Origin: Bradyrhizobium embrapense
Lineage (GTDB): Bacteria; Pseudomonadota; Alphaproteobacteria; Rhizobiales; Xanthobacteraceae
Length of the DNA stretch: 64,000 nt
Assembly: GCF_001189235.2 (NCBI RefSeq)
Contig: NZ_LFIP02000005.1
Span: forward strand, 124,001 to 188,000
Direction: 5' to 3'
Made by a program: the position numbers and the translations under genes. The notes beneath the pieces are model-generated. The model was not told the origin of the DNA, did no database searches, and saw only the letters and a list, made by a program, of their open reading frames with translations. Positions 18,144-28,513 of this stretch are shown here, one piece after another; position 1 is the stretch's first letter; each line of letters begins with the position of its first letter.

Positions 18144-21100
18144 ATCTCGGCAGGCTCTCCATCAACCAGCCCATCCTCGCGATGGTGCTGTCGATCGTGC
18201 TGCTGATCGTCGGCGCGATTGCCTATCCGACGCTGCCGGTCTCGGAATATCCGCAAGTGGTGCCGCCGACCGTCACCGTCACCACGCAGTACCCGGGCGC
18301 CTCGGCGCAGACCGTGTCCGACACCGTCGCCGCTCCGATCGAGCAGGAGATCAACGGCGTCGAGGACATGCTGTATCTCTACAGCCAGGCGACGTCGAAC
18401 GGCCAGCTCACCATCACCGCGACCTTCAAGCTCGGCACCGACCTCGACAAGGCCCAGGTGCTGGTGCAGAACCGCGTCGCGATCGCGCAGCCGCGGCTGC
18501 CCGAGGAGGTCCAGCGCAACGGCGTCGTCACCCGCAAGAACTCGCCCGACATCCTGATGGTCGTGTTCATGCTGTCGCCCGACGACACGTTCGACCAGCT
18601 CTACATTTCCAACTACGCGCTGCTGCAGGTCCGCGACCAGCTGTTGCGGCTCGACGGCGTCGGCGACATCCAGATGTTCGGCGCGCGCGACTATTCGATG
18701 CGGCTGTGGCTCGACCCCGACCGGATTGCCAATCTCGGTCTGACCTCGGCCGAGGTGCTGGCGGCGATCCGGGCGCAGAACCTGCAGATCGCCGGCGGCC
18801 AGATCGCCGAGCCGCCGATCGCCGATCGCGCCTTCCAGCCCAATCTCGTGTTCACCGGCCGCCTCAAGGACATCAGGCAGTTCGAGGATATCGTGGTGAA
18901 GGCCGGCTCAGACGGCCGCACTGTACGCCTGCGCGACGTCGCCCGCGTCGAGCTCGGTGCGCTGTCCTACGCTACCAACAGCTTCCTGCTGCGCAAATCC
19001 GCCGTCGCCCTGCTGGTGACGCAGCGGCCCGGATCGAACGCGCTCGCCACCGCCAAGAGCATCTCCGACACGATGGAGCGGATGAAGGCGGGTTTCCCGA
19101 AGGGGCTCGACTACAACATCGGCTACAACCCGACCGAATTCATCGCCCAATCGGTCCATGAACTGATCAAGACGATCTATGAAGCGATGGCGCTCGTCGT
19201 CATCGTGGTGCTGGTGTTCCTGCAGGGCTGGCGGCCTGCGATCATTCCGATCATCGCGATCCCGGTGTCGCTGGTTGGCACCTTCGCGGTGATGGCCGCG
19301 CTCGGGTTCTCGATCAACAATCTGACCTTATTCGGTCTGGTGCTCGCGGTCGGGATCGTGGTCGACGACGCCATCGTCGTGGTCGAGAATGTCGAGCGGC
19401 ATCTCGAGCACGGCATGTCCAGGCGCGAGGCCGCGCTCAAGACCATGGAGGAGGTCGGCGGCGCGCTGGTCTCGATCGCGCTGGTGCTGTGCGCGGTGTT
19501 CGTGCCGACCGCCTTCCTCGGCGGCATCTCCGGACAGTTCTTCCAGCAATTCGCCGTAACCATCGCGGTCGCGACCGCGATCTCCTGCTTCTGCTCGCTG
19601 ACGCTGTCGCCGGCGCTGGCCTCGCAGATCCTGGTGCCGCACGAGGAGAAGCGCCCGCCGGCCCGCTGGAACGTCATCGCGCGCGGCTGGGACAGCTTCA
19701 CCGCGCTGTTCAACCGCGTGTTCGACCGGCTGGCCCATGGCTATGCGGCGGTCGCCGACTTCGTGATCCGGCACACCGTGGTCATGGTCGCGATCTACCT
19801 CGTCTTGATCGGCAGCGCCGGCTGGCTGCTCGCGACCACTTCGCAAGGCTTCATCCCGGCGCAGGACCGCGGCTACGTCATCATCTCGGCGCAGTTGCCG
19901 GGCGCCGCGTCGCTGGCGCGGACCACGGCTGTGGTGCGCGAGATCGAGCGGATTGCGCTGGATACGCCCGGCATCGTTCGCGTCGCGGCGTTCGCCGGCT
20001 TCTCCGGCGCGACGCGCACGCAGGCGGGCAATGCCGCGGCGCTGTTCCCGGTGTTCGACGAGCCGGAGGCGCGGCTGAAGAAGGGGCTGACGGCGACCGC
20101 GATCACGGCCGAGCTGCGCAAGCGGCTGTCGGTGATCCAGGGCGCTTTCATCATCGTGATTCCGCCGCCGGCCGTGCCCGGTATCGGCACCGGCGGTGGT
20201 TTCACCATCCGCGTCCAGGATCGGCAGGGGCGCGGGCCCGAACTGCTGGCGTCCGCGACCGACGAACTGGTGTTGGCCGCGCGCAAGTCGCCGAGCCTCA
20301 CGTCGGTGTTCTCGCCGTACTCCGCGAACACGCCGCAGCTGTTCGTCGATATCGATCGCGTCAAGGCGCAGAAGCTCGGCGTTCCCATCGCCAATATCAC
20401 CGACACGATCGAGACCTATTTCGGCTCGACCTATGTCAACGACTTCAACCTGTTCGGCCGCACCTACCACGTCACCGCGCAGGCCGATCTGCCGTTCCGC
20501 AAGGAGACCACCGACCTGTCGCGGCTGCGCACCCGCAACGCCAATGGCGACATGGTGATGCTCGGCAGCGTCGTCGACTTCAAGGACATTTCGGGTCCCG
20601 ACCGCGTCGCCCGCTACAATCTCTACTCGGCGTCCGAACTGCAGGGTGAACCGGCGCCGGGCGTCAGCTCGACGACGGCGCTCAACACCATCAAGAAGAT
20701 CGCCGACGAAACCTTGCCGAGCGGCTTCTCGTTCGAATGGACCGATCTGTCCTACCAGCAGGTCAACGGCGCCAATGCCGGCCTCTACGTGTTCCCGATC
20801 TGCGTGCTGTTCGTCTATCTGGTGCTGGCCGCGCAATATGGCAGCTGGACACTGCCGTTCGCGGTGATCCTGATCGTGCCGATGTGCCTGTTCGCGGCCA
20901 CGATCGGCGTGCGCATCATGGGCCAGGACGTCAACATCCTGACCCAGATCGGCTTTGTGGTGCTGGTGGGACTTGCCGCCAAGAACGCGATCCTGATCGT
21001 CGAGTTCGCGCGCGATATCGAACTCGAGGGCCGGCCACGGCTGGAGGCGGTGATCGAGGCCTGCCGGCTCCGTCTGCGGCCGATCCTGATGACGTCGTTC

Positions 21101-21319
21101 GCCTTTATCCTCGGCGTGCTGCCGCTGGTGCTGTCGACCGGATCGGGCTCGGAGATGCGCCAGGCGGTCGGCGTCGCCGTGTTCTTCGGCATGCTCGGCG
21201 TCACCCTGTTCGGCCTTGTCTTCACCCCGATCTTCTACATGGTGGTGCGCAACCTCGCGGAAGGAAAGAACGAGGGCAAGCCGAAGGAGCCAGCGGCGAC
21301 CGTGGCGGGTGGAGCATAA
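18140..21319 (+). CDS. RND multidrug efflux permease (HAE1/MexF type)
   Basis: Proton-driven inner-membrane exporter of 1059 residues, the usual RND length. It begins with TM1 (ILAMVLSIVLLIVGAIAYPTLPV) and has large periplasmic loops after TM1 and TM7. TM4 carries the proton-relay Asp pair in GIVVDDAIVVVENVER (about residue 405), and the Lys/Asn region of TM10 (GLAAKNAILIVEFA) is present. The start overlaps the adaptor by 4 bp, so translation is coupled. No outer-membrane TolC-like gene follows; a shared one elsewhere is likely. Substrates are not predictable. Confidence 0.95.
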   Translation: MNLGRLSINQPILAMVLSIVLLIVGAIAYPTLPVSEYPQVVPPTVTVTTQYPGASAQTVSDTVAAPIEQEINGVEDMLYLYSQATSNGQLTITATFKLGTDLDKAQVLVQNRVAIAQPRLPEEVQRNGVVTRKNSPDILMVVFMLSPDDTFDQLYISNYALLQVRDQLLRLDGVGDIQMFGARDYSMRLWLDPDRIANLGLTSAEVLAAIRAQNLQIAGGQIAEPPIADRAFQPNLVFTGRLKDIRQFEDIVVKAGSDGRTVRLRDVARVELGALSYATNSFLLRKSAVALLVTQRPGSNALATAKSISDTMERMKAGFPKGLDYNIGYNPTEFIAQSVHELIKTIYEAMALVVIVVLVFLQGWRPAIIPIIAIPVSLVGTFAVMAALGFSINNLTLFGLVLAVGIVVDDAIVVVENVERHLEHGMSRREAALKTMEEVGGALVSIALVLCAVFVPTAFLGGISGQFFQQFAVTIAVATAISCFCSLTLSPALASQILVPHEEKRPPARWNVIARGWDSFTALFNRVFDRLAHGYAAVADFVIRHTVVMVAIYLVLIGSAGWLLATTSQGFIPAQDRGYVIISAQLPGAASLARTTAVVREIERIALDTPGIVRVAAFAGFSGATRTQAGNAAALFPVFDEPEARLKKGLTATAITAELRKRLSVIQGAFIIVIPPPAVPGIGTGGGFTIRVQDRQGRGPELLASATDELVLAARKSPSLTSVFSPYSANTPQLFVDIDRVKAQKLGVPIANITDTIETYFGSTYVNDFNLFGRTYHVTAQADLPFRKETTDLSRLRTRNANGDMVMLGSVVDFKDISGPDRVARYNLYSASELQGEPAPGVSSTTALNTIKKIADETLPSGFSFEWTDLSYQQVNGANAGLYVFPICVLFVYLVLAAQYGSWTLPFAVILIVPMCLFAATIGVRIMGQDVNILTQIGFVVLVGLAAKNAILIVEFARDIELEGRPRLEAVIEACRLRLRPILMTSFAFILGVLPLVLSTGSGSEMRQAVGVAVFFGMLGVTLFGLVFTPIFYMVVRNLAEGKNEGKPKEPAATVAGGA

Positions 21320-21329
21320 CCCTCCCCGT

Positions 21330-21433
21330 CGTCATTCCGGGGCACCGCGCAGCGGTGAGCCCGGAATTCATTTATCGTCTTGGGTATGCGGCCTGATGGA
21401 TTCCGGGCTGGCGCTGCGCGCCCCGGAATGACG
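21330..21433. repeat. Intergenic palindrome, CGTCATTCCGGGG family
   Basis: A 104-bp element with outer arms CGTCATTCCGGGG and CCCCGGAATGACG and inner GAGCCCGGAATTCAT/ATGGATTCCGGGC arms, giving a two-tiered cruciform. The same element occurs at 49691-49796, 55407-55506 and 56690-56790. It lies just after the efflux operon. Confidence 0.85.
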
Positions 21434-21546
21434 GAGGAAAGGCTTTGCATGCCCATACTATTGGCTGAACTGAAATCGGTGGGCAGCAGCCAGGTTATAA
21501 AATAATGTCGCGCCGATTTTTCCTGATGAAAGACTGCTGGGAGAAC

Positions 21547-22743
21547 ATGACAATGAAGTCGGGATTTTTGGCTGCGGTTGCGGCATGCAGCTTGATGCTG
21601 GCGGCGCCGGCAATGGCCCAGGGTGTCAAGATCGGCATCCTGAACGACCAGTCGGGCGTCTACGCCGATTACGGCGGCAAATATTCGCTCGAAGCGGCGC
21701 GGATGGCGGTCGAGGATTTCGGCGGCGAGGTGCTGGGACAGAAGATCGAGATCGTCACCGCCGACCATCAGAACAAGCCGGACCTTGCGACCGCGATCGC
21801 GCGGCGCTGGTACGAGGTCGAAAACGTCGACATGATTACCGAGCTCACCACGTCGTCGGTCGCGCTCGCGGTGCAGGAGCTGTCGAAGGAAAAGAAGAAG
21901 ATCGACATCGTGGTGGGCGCGGCGACCTCGCGCATTTCAGGCGATGCCTGCACGCCCTACAGCTTCCACTGGGCCTACGACACCCGCGCGCTCGCGGTCG
22001 GCACCGGGGGCGCGTTGACGGAAGCGGGCGGAGACACTTGGTTCTTCCTGACCGCCGACTACGCGTTCGGCTACGCGCTGGAAAAGGACACCAGCGACAT
22101 CGTCGCCTCGAAGGGTGGCAAGGTGGTTGGCTCGGTCCGCGTGCCGCTCAACTCGTCCGACTTCTCGTCGTTCCTGCTGCAGGCGCAGAGCTCGAAGGCC
22201 AAGATCATCGGGCTTGCCAACGCCGGCCTCGACACCACCAACTCGATCAAGCAGGCGGCCGAGTTCGGCATCGTGCGCGGCGGCCAGAAGCTCGCCGGCC
22301 TGTTGATGACGCTGTCGGAGGTGCACGGTCTCGGGCTCGAAGCGGCGCAGGGTCTCGTGCTCACCGAGGGCTTCTATTGGGACCACGACGATGCTTCGCG
22401 CGCCTTCAGCGAGCGCTTCTTCAAGCGCACCGGCCGGATGCCGAGCATGATCCATGCCGGCACCTATTCGGCGACGCTGAGCTATTTGAAGGCGGTGAAG
22501 GCCGCCGGCACCAAGGACAGCGAGGCGGTTGCCGCCAAGCTGAAGGAGCTGCCGGTCGATGACGCCTTCGCCAAGGGCAAGGTGCTCGCGAACGGCCGCA
22601 TGGTGCATGACCTCTATCTGTTCGAGGTCAAGAAGCCTTCGGAGTCGAAGAAGCCCTGGGACTATTATAAGCAGCTCGCTGTGGTGCCCGGCGACAAGGC
22701 GTTCTTCACCGCCAAGGAAAGCGGCTGCCCGCTGACCAAGTGA
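21547..22743 (+). CDS. ABC transporter substrate-binding protein, branched-chain amino-acid type
   Basis: Periplasmic receptor of 398 residues of the Peripla_BP_6 (LivK-like) family. A Sec signal (about 1-25, ending APAMAQG) is followed by VKIGILNDQSGVYADYGGK, typical of the family. I start at ATG 21547, 4 bases after GGGAG; an upstream in-frame ATG at 21505 has no ribosome site. No livHMGF-type permease or ATPase genes are adjacent, so it must use components encoded elsewhere. Orphan receptors of this class are common in Bradyrhizobium and often bind aromatic acids or amides; the ligand here is unknown. Confidence 0.92.
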   Translation: MTMKSGFLAAVAACSLMLAAPAMAQGVKIGILNDQSGVYADYGGKYSLEAARMAVEDFGGEVLGQKIEIVTADHQNKPDLATAIARRWYEVENVDMITELTTSSVALAVQELSKEKKKIDIVVGAATSRISGDACTPYSFHWAYDTRALAVGTGGALTEAGGDTWFFLTADYAFGYALEKDTSDIVASKGGKVVGSVRVPLNSSDFSSFLLQAQSSKAKIIGLANAGLDTTNSIKQAAEFGIVRGGQKLAGLLMTLSEVHGLGLEAAQGLVLTEGFYWDHDDASRAFSERFFKRTGRMPSMIHAGTYSATLSYLKAVKAAGTKDSEAVAAKLKELPVDDAFAKGKVLANGRMVHDLYLFEVKKPSESKKPWDYYKQLAVVPGDKAFFTAKESGCPLTK

Positions 22744-22769
22744 TGCGGAGCTGTTGAAACAACACAACT

Positions 22770-22807
22770 GTCGTCCCGGCCTTTGCCTGGCCTTCGCCGG
22801 GACGACA
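22770..22807. repeat. Intergenic palindrome, GTCGTCCCGG family
   Basis: Arms TGTCGTCCCGGC and GCCGGGACGACA enclose CTTTGCCTGGCCTTC. It lies between the converging ends of the binding protein and the MAPEG gene and could terminate both transcripts. Confidence 0.8.
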
Positions 22808-22828
22808 GCGGAGGGTGTGGTCGCGCCT

Positions 22829-23218
22829 TCAATGCACCACCCGCCACGCCGCGCCGCCGAGCGCGCCGATCCATAGAATGATCGCGGCCATCGCCTGGAT
22901 GCCAAATCCGCGGCTGCGCTTCGCCACCGCCTCGCGATAGCCGATGAAATAAACGATGCGGCCGACGACCCAGATCACGCCGACTGCGGCGGCCGCGACG
23001 TCGCCGATATAGATCGCAAACAGCCAGAGCGACGGCAGGAAGATCGGCATCCACTCCAGCGTGTTCATTTGGATCCGGAAGACGCGCTCGAAGTCCGGAT
23101 GGCCCGAGACCGCCGGGAGCTTGATGCCATAGGCGGCACGGGCGCGCGACACCTCGATCGAGGTGTAGAAATAGAACGCGACGGCAAGACAGGTGACGAT
23201 GGCCGTGTAGTGATACAT
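22829..23218 (-). CDS. MAPEG-family membrane protein
   Basis: Small inner-membrane protein of 129 residues with four hydrophobic segments: about 4-20, 55-75 (MPIFLPSLWLFAIYIGD), 78-95 and 108-125. The motif RVFRIQMNTLEWMPIFLP is characteristic of the MAPEG family (microsomal glutathione S-transferase-like), whose bacterial members may conjugate glutathione to lipophilic or peroxidised substrates. ATG 23218 was chosen with AGAGGAC upstream; ATG 23242 is possible. It stands alone, converging with the upstream binding protein. Confidence 0.85.
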   Translation of the reverse strand: MYHYTAIVTCLAVAFYFYTSIEVSRARAAYGIKLPAVSGHPDFERVFRIQMNTLEWMPIFLPSLWLFAIYIGDVAAAAVGVIWVVGRIVYFIGYREAVAKRSRGFGIQAMAAIILWIGALGGAAWRVVH

Positions 23219-23308
23219 GGCAGACGTGTCCTCTTGTTGCATTGGCCCCGATGTCATGACGGGACGACCGTGACCGGTGTGACTGGCGGGAATTCTTGTT
23301 GGGCCGCT

Positions 23309-24394
23309 CTAGTATCCGGTCATCTCAAGATAACCTAATCCGACGTGGCTGCCCGTAAAGCGGATCGGGCCTTCCCAGTAGGGGAAGCTGGTTCCCATCC
23401 AGGCTTTCGGATTGAGCGGCGTGGTCTCGATGGCGAGACCGCGCGCGGGCAGGCTGACGCGCCACGACGTCGGCAGCTTGCGGCCGTCGATTTCGGTGGT
23501 CGCGACCGGCGCGATGCTGTTGCCGCTGCTCGCAATCTCGGCCGAGCGGCCGTCAGGCGTGATCCAGTTGCCGAACAGGTTCTCGCGGCCGTCCGTCTGG
23601 CGCAGCCGGTACAGCATCAGCTTCTCGTCGCCGGGCAGATGGAGCGAGAACCAGTCCCACCCGGTCTGGTCCGCCGCCAATGGCTGGCTGCTCCATTCGC
23701 GATCCATCCAGGCCATGCCCGTAACGTCGAGCGTCCTGTCCTCGATGACGATGCGGCCGGACGCCCGGTAGAATGGCTGGCTGTAGTAATTGGAGGCCTG
23801 TCCGCGATCCGACTTGCGGCTGTAGCCATGGTCGCCTTGCAGCACCAGCGGGCGGTCCGCGGTCAGCCGGAGGGCAGTGCTGAAGTCGGCGGCCGCGGCC
23901 CTGAGTTCGAGCGGCGCGACGCGCTGCGCGTCGAACGGGGCGATCCCTTGCATCTCCCAGGCGTCGATCCAGGCGCGGAACGGCGTCGCCTCGACCCCGG
24001 CCTGCCCAATGCCGCCGCGTGCAAACGTCTCGCTGAAGCGATGTGTGGTGGCGCTGGTCACGGCGGCATGGCCCATCCAGACCTGCTGGTTGGCCCAGCC
24101 TTCGCTGGGGCCGCCCGGCTTCATCGCCTGGCGGAATAGCGTCCATTGTGCGCCATAGGCCGCGCCATTCGCGTCGGAGAGGTTCGCCGTCACGTACCAC
24201 CACTCGATCCGGAACTCCGGATGCGGGCCGTGGTCGATCGGAAATACGAATTGTTTGCCGGGCGCGACGGCGGCAAATCCCTCGGCATTCTCGCCGAGGC
24301 CGGCAAAGCCCTGCGCAAGACCCTTGCCGCCGAGCGCGAGCGCCAGCGCCCCGCCGGCAAAGGCGCGGCGGGTGATCTTGCCGCTAGCGCTCAT
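23309..24394 (-). CDS. AttH/CrtC-like lipocalin-type exported protein
   Basis: Protein of 361 residues of the AttH family (COG5621, related to carotenoid 1,2-hydratase CrtC), an all-beta fold made of two lipocalin-like halves. A twin-arginine signal (TRRAFAGGALALALGGKGLA) marks it for folded export to the periplasm. Conserved HPEFRIEWWYVTANL (about residue 60) and GMAWMDREWSSQPL (about 230) are visible. It overlaps the ABC permease gene by 11 bp and is the third gene of an ATPase-permease-AttH operon, the arrangement known from Agrobacterium att genes. It probably handles a lipophilic molecule moved by the transporter; that is inference. Confidence 0.88.
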   Translation of the reverse strand: MSASGKITRRAFAGGALALALGGKGLAQGFAGLGENAEGFAAVAPGKQFVFPIDHGPHPEFRIEWWYVTANLSDANGAAYGAQWTLFRQAMKPGGPSEGWANQQVWMGHAAVTSATTHRFSETFARGGIGQAGVEATPFRAWIDAWEMQGIAPFDAQRVAPLELRAAAADFSTALRLTADRPLVLQGDHGYSRKSDRGQASNYYSQPFYRASGRIVIEDRTLDVTGMAWMDREWSSQPLAADQTGWDWFSLHLPGDEKLMLYRLRQTDGRENLFGNWITPDGRSAEIASSGNSIAPVATTEIDGRKLPTSWRVSLPARGLAIETTPLNPKAWMGTSFPYWEGPIRFTGSHVGLGYLEMTGY

Positions 24395-26839
24395 TGACGA
24401 AGATCCTGATCAGGCTGGCCGGCTGCATGCGCGCCAGTCTAGCGACCGGCAGCGCCGCCGCACAGAAGGCGGCGGCGAGCGCCACCGCAAGCAGTTCGAT
24501 CAGCTGCAGCGGGAAGATCTGGAACGGCAGCCGCCAGCCGAATGCTTTCACATTGACGATCGCAAGCAGGCACCACGCAACCAGAAGGCCGAGCGGCAGT
24601 GCGAACAGCGCGGTGATCAATGCGACCGCCATGGTCTTCAGCAGCTCGAGCGCCGCGAGCCGTCGCCGCGTCAGGCCGATCGCCCACAGCGGGGCCAGCT
24701 GCGGCAGCCGCGAATTGGCGAGCGTCAGCAGGCTGGTCAGGAGCGCGATGCCGGCGACGCCGAGCGTGAAGGCGTTGAGCGCTGCGGTCACCGAGAAGGT
24801 ACGGTTGAACACCCGTCTCGATTCCCGCTTCATCGTCGCCTGGTCGGCGACATTGCGGTCGTCAAGACCGAATTTCTCCTGCAACGCCGTGATCAGCGGT
24901 GCAATCTTGTCCGGCGCGACGCGGAGCCCGAGCCGGGTCTGCGGCGTCTGGGGGAAACGCCGCGTCAGTGCCGCGAAGTTGACCGCGATCTGGCCCTTGG
25001 GGTTGCCGTAATCGGCGTAGATGCCGACGATCTCGAGCGACCAGGGGCCGCCGGGGGCGGGGACCTCGATATGATCGCCGATCGCAAGCTTCATCCGTCG
25101 CGACAGCTGCTCGCTGACCAGGCAGGTGTCGCCGGGACGCAAGCGCACCCAGGCATTCGCCGTGCTGTCCAGCAACGGCCAGTTGTCTCGGTAGGTGGCG
25201 TGGTCGGGCAGGCCGAGCACCTCGATCGGCGCGCCGCCAAGCCGGGTGTCGGCGCGGCCGCCAGGCAGGATCGCCTGAACCTCCGGCCGATCGCGCAGCC
25301 AGCCTTTGATCTCCTTTGCCTGCGCATCGCTTGCCGCGCTGATATAGACGTCGGCTGCGAGGCGGCCGTCGAGCCAGACCAGGAAGGTGCGGCTGAAACT
25401 TTCCACCATGGTGCTGACGCCGACATTGACCGCGAGCGCGAGCAACAGCGCCATCAGCGCCAGTGACAGGCCCGAGAGCTGCTGGCGGCTGTCGGCCCAG
25501 AACCAGATGCCGACCGGCGCCCGCGCGCTGCGCTGGCCGAATGCGAGCGTGATCTGCAGCACCATCGGCAGGATCAAGGCCGCGCCGAGCATCAGCGCAG
25601 CCAGTACCGCAAAGCCCGCGATCAGGGAATCGCCGAACTGGATGAGAATTGCTGCGACCGCGAACACCGCCAGCGCCGCGGCACTCTGGAACAGCAGCCA
25701 GCGCCGTTGCGCCTGCTGCCAGGCCTGCGGCTGCGCCGTCGCCAGCACCGGCATCCGGATCGCCTTGGCAAGGCTCGCCGCGGCGGCTGCGAGCGCGCCC
25801 AAGATGCTGATCGCGATGCCGGCGAACCACCAGATTGGTTTCAGCGAAAGCTGCCCGGGGATCTGCGCGCCATAAAGCCCGCGCAGCGAGGCCGCGACAT
25901 CGGGCAGCAAGGTCGCCGCGATGAAGTAGCCGCAGACGAGGCCAATCACGCCGGCGATCAGCGCCAGCGACAGCAGCTCGATCACCAGCACGGTGTTGAG
26001 CAGCCGTGCCGAGACGCCGCAGGCGCGCAAGGTACGCAGCATCGGCAGTCGCTGCTCGAAGGCGAGGCCGATCGCGGAGTTGACGATGAACAGGCCGACG
26101 AAGAACGACAGCAGGCCGAAGGCGGTGAGGTTGAGATGGAAACTGTCGGTCAGCCGCTCGAGGTCGGTTTCGGCGCTCGGCTCGACCAGGCGAAGTTTTT
26201 CGCCTGCCACGCTTTGCAATGTCGCGCGCGGCGCCTTGGATTTTCCGACCAGCAGGCGCGACACCTGGCCGGGCATCTTCAGGATGCCCTGCGCGATGCC
26301 GATGTCGACGATGAGCGCCCCGGGCGCAAGCTCCGCCTGCACGCGCAGGGGCGGTAAGCTCAAACCGTTGGCCTGCGGCCGGTCGCCTTCCTTGAGGCCG
26401 AGATCGTGCAGCGTCTCAGGCGCCACCAGCATTTCGCCTGGCGGCGTGGCGAAGGATAGCAGGCTGCCGCGGCCGACCGCTGGCGCGTTGCCGACCTCGG
26501 ACGGCAAGGTCACCGGCTCGACGCCGAGCAGGCGGAAGCTGCGTCCATCGATCTGGACGCGGCCCTCCAGCATCGGTGACACCGGCCAGCCAGCGCGGCG
26601 CAGATCGACGAACAGTTGCTGCGGGAAAGTCGCGCTGTCTTTGGCGACCAGCATGGCGGTGCGCGCGCCGCCGAAGGTCGCGGCGGCGCGGTCATAGGAG
26701 ATCCGGGCCTGCTGGTTCAGCGCCTGCACGCCGCTCCACAGCGCGGTCGCGGAGATCAGCCCGATCAAGAGCGTCGCAAGCTGCATCGGATGCCGCCGCC
26801 AATGGCTGAGCAGCACGGCGAGGATCCACAAGACGCGCT

Positions 26840-26843
<4 letters not shown>
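24384..26843 (-). CDS. ABC transporter permease, FtsX/LolC-like
   Basis: Inner-membrane permease of 819 residues with one TM near the N-terminus, a large periplasmic domain, and clustered TMs near 230-380 and 400-480 and again near 690-810. This is the double FtsX-domain layout (AttF/AttG-like or YbbP-like). Such permeases generally work on envelope lipids or lipoproteins rather than by simple import. The start is GTG 26843, overlapping the ATPase stop as GTGA. Between ATPase and AttH-like gene in one operon. Confidence 0.9.
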
Positions 26844-27493
<650 letters not shown>

Positions 27494-27533
27494 CGCGGCG
27501 GTCTGGTCAGATGAAGCGATGGCCGTGCCTCAT

Positions 27534-28292
27534 TCAAGGCTTCTGGTATTTCAGGACGAACTCGTCGATCGGCACCGGCGCCTTGAAGACGGGAATGTCC
27601 TTCGGGTCCTCCGTATGATGCAGGAAATCACCCTCCGCGACCAGCCTGAAGCCGGCGGCCTCGATCTCCTGCTTCAGGGTGCTCTCCTCGATCCGGTGCA
27701 GCGTCTTGGCGACGCTGGTACCTTCGCCCGCCTTGGCCGAATGGTCGGCGATGATGAGGAAGCCGCCGGGCTTGAGCGCGGCGAACATCTTCTTGTTCAT
27801 TGCGGCGCGATCGACCGGCAGATAGCTGATGTCGTGATAGAAAAAGAACAAGGTGATCATGTCGAGGTTGTTGACCTCGGGCGGGATCGGATCGTCATAG
27901 TCGCGCACGACATGGACGACGTTCGTCATCGCCGGCGACTTGGCGCGGGTGTCGAACCTGTCCTTGACGAAGCGCTCGAGCACGGTCGCCGAGTCCTGGG
28001 CGTACACCTTGCCAGACGGGGCGACGGTCCGCGCCAACAGTTCGGTGCTGTAGCCGGCGCTTGCCGCCATGTCGAGGATCGTCATGCCGGGCTTGACGCC
28101 GGCAAAGGCGAGCATCTTGGCCGGCTGGCGGCGCTGGTCGACCTGGCGATCCGCATCGCTGCGATCGGGTGCGGCGATGATCGCCGCATAGTCGGGGCTG
28201 GCAGCGTCTTCGGCGCGGACAGCTGGTGCGGCGAGCAGCGTGGCTGTAGCGAGCGCAGCGCAGGCAGCCGCGCGAAGCATCGATCTGTTCAT
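27534..28292 (-). CDS. Exported SAM-dependent methyltransferase-like protein
   Basis: Protein of 252 residues with a Sec signal peptide (about 1-27, ending AVRAE) followed by a class I methyltransferase fold. Motif I appears as ILDMAASAGYSTELLAR (about residue 72), with an acidic residue in HVVRDYDDPIPP and a GGFLIIADH strand near 190. It matches COG4798 predicted methyltransferases, which are oddly predicted to be periplasmic, where SAM is not expected. ATG 28292 was chosen because the signal peptide begins there; the open frame continues 85 codons upstream over non-coding sequence. Its substrate is unknown. Confidence 0.85.
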   Translation of the reverse strand: MNRSMLRAAACAALATATLLAAPAVRAEDAASPDYAAIIAAPDRSDADRQVDQRRQPAKMLAFAGVKPGMTILDMAASAGYSTELLARTVAPSGKVYAQDSATVLERFVKDRFDTRAKSPAMTNVVHVVRDYDDPIPPEVNNLDMITLFFFYHDISYLPVDRAAMNKKMFAALKPGGFLIIADHSAKAGEGTSVAKTLHRIEESTLKQEIEAAGFRLVAEGDFLHHTEDPKDIPVFKAPVPIDEFVLKYQKP

Positions 28293-28513
28293 GAAACAAC
28301 CCCGGCGTTTCGTTGCCCCGAACATAGCAGGCGGCCCATGACAGATCACCGCTTCGCGGCCGCGCCGACGCGATCGTGATCGGTCGTTACGGCCGTACCG
28401 GGGCGGCCGCCCCCCGGGAAAATGCGTTGTTGCGTTGCCCGCCGAGGCGTGGCTAGCATCGCCAATTGGGGCCGATTTTACGAAGCCAAAAACGAAACGA
28501 CGGGGAGCCAGAC

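Noticed and set aside
19328-20836. Open frame of 502 codons opposite the RND pump
   Set aside because: Shadow of the pump gene; Arg/Gly/His-rich with no domain.
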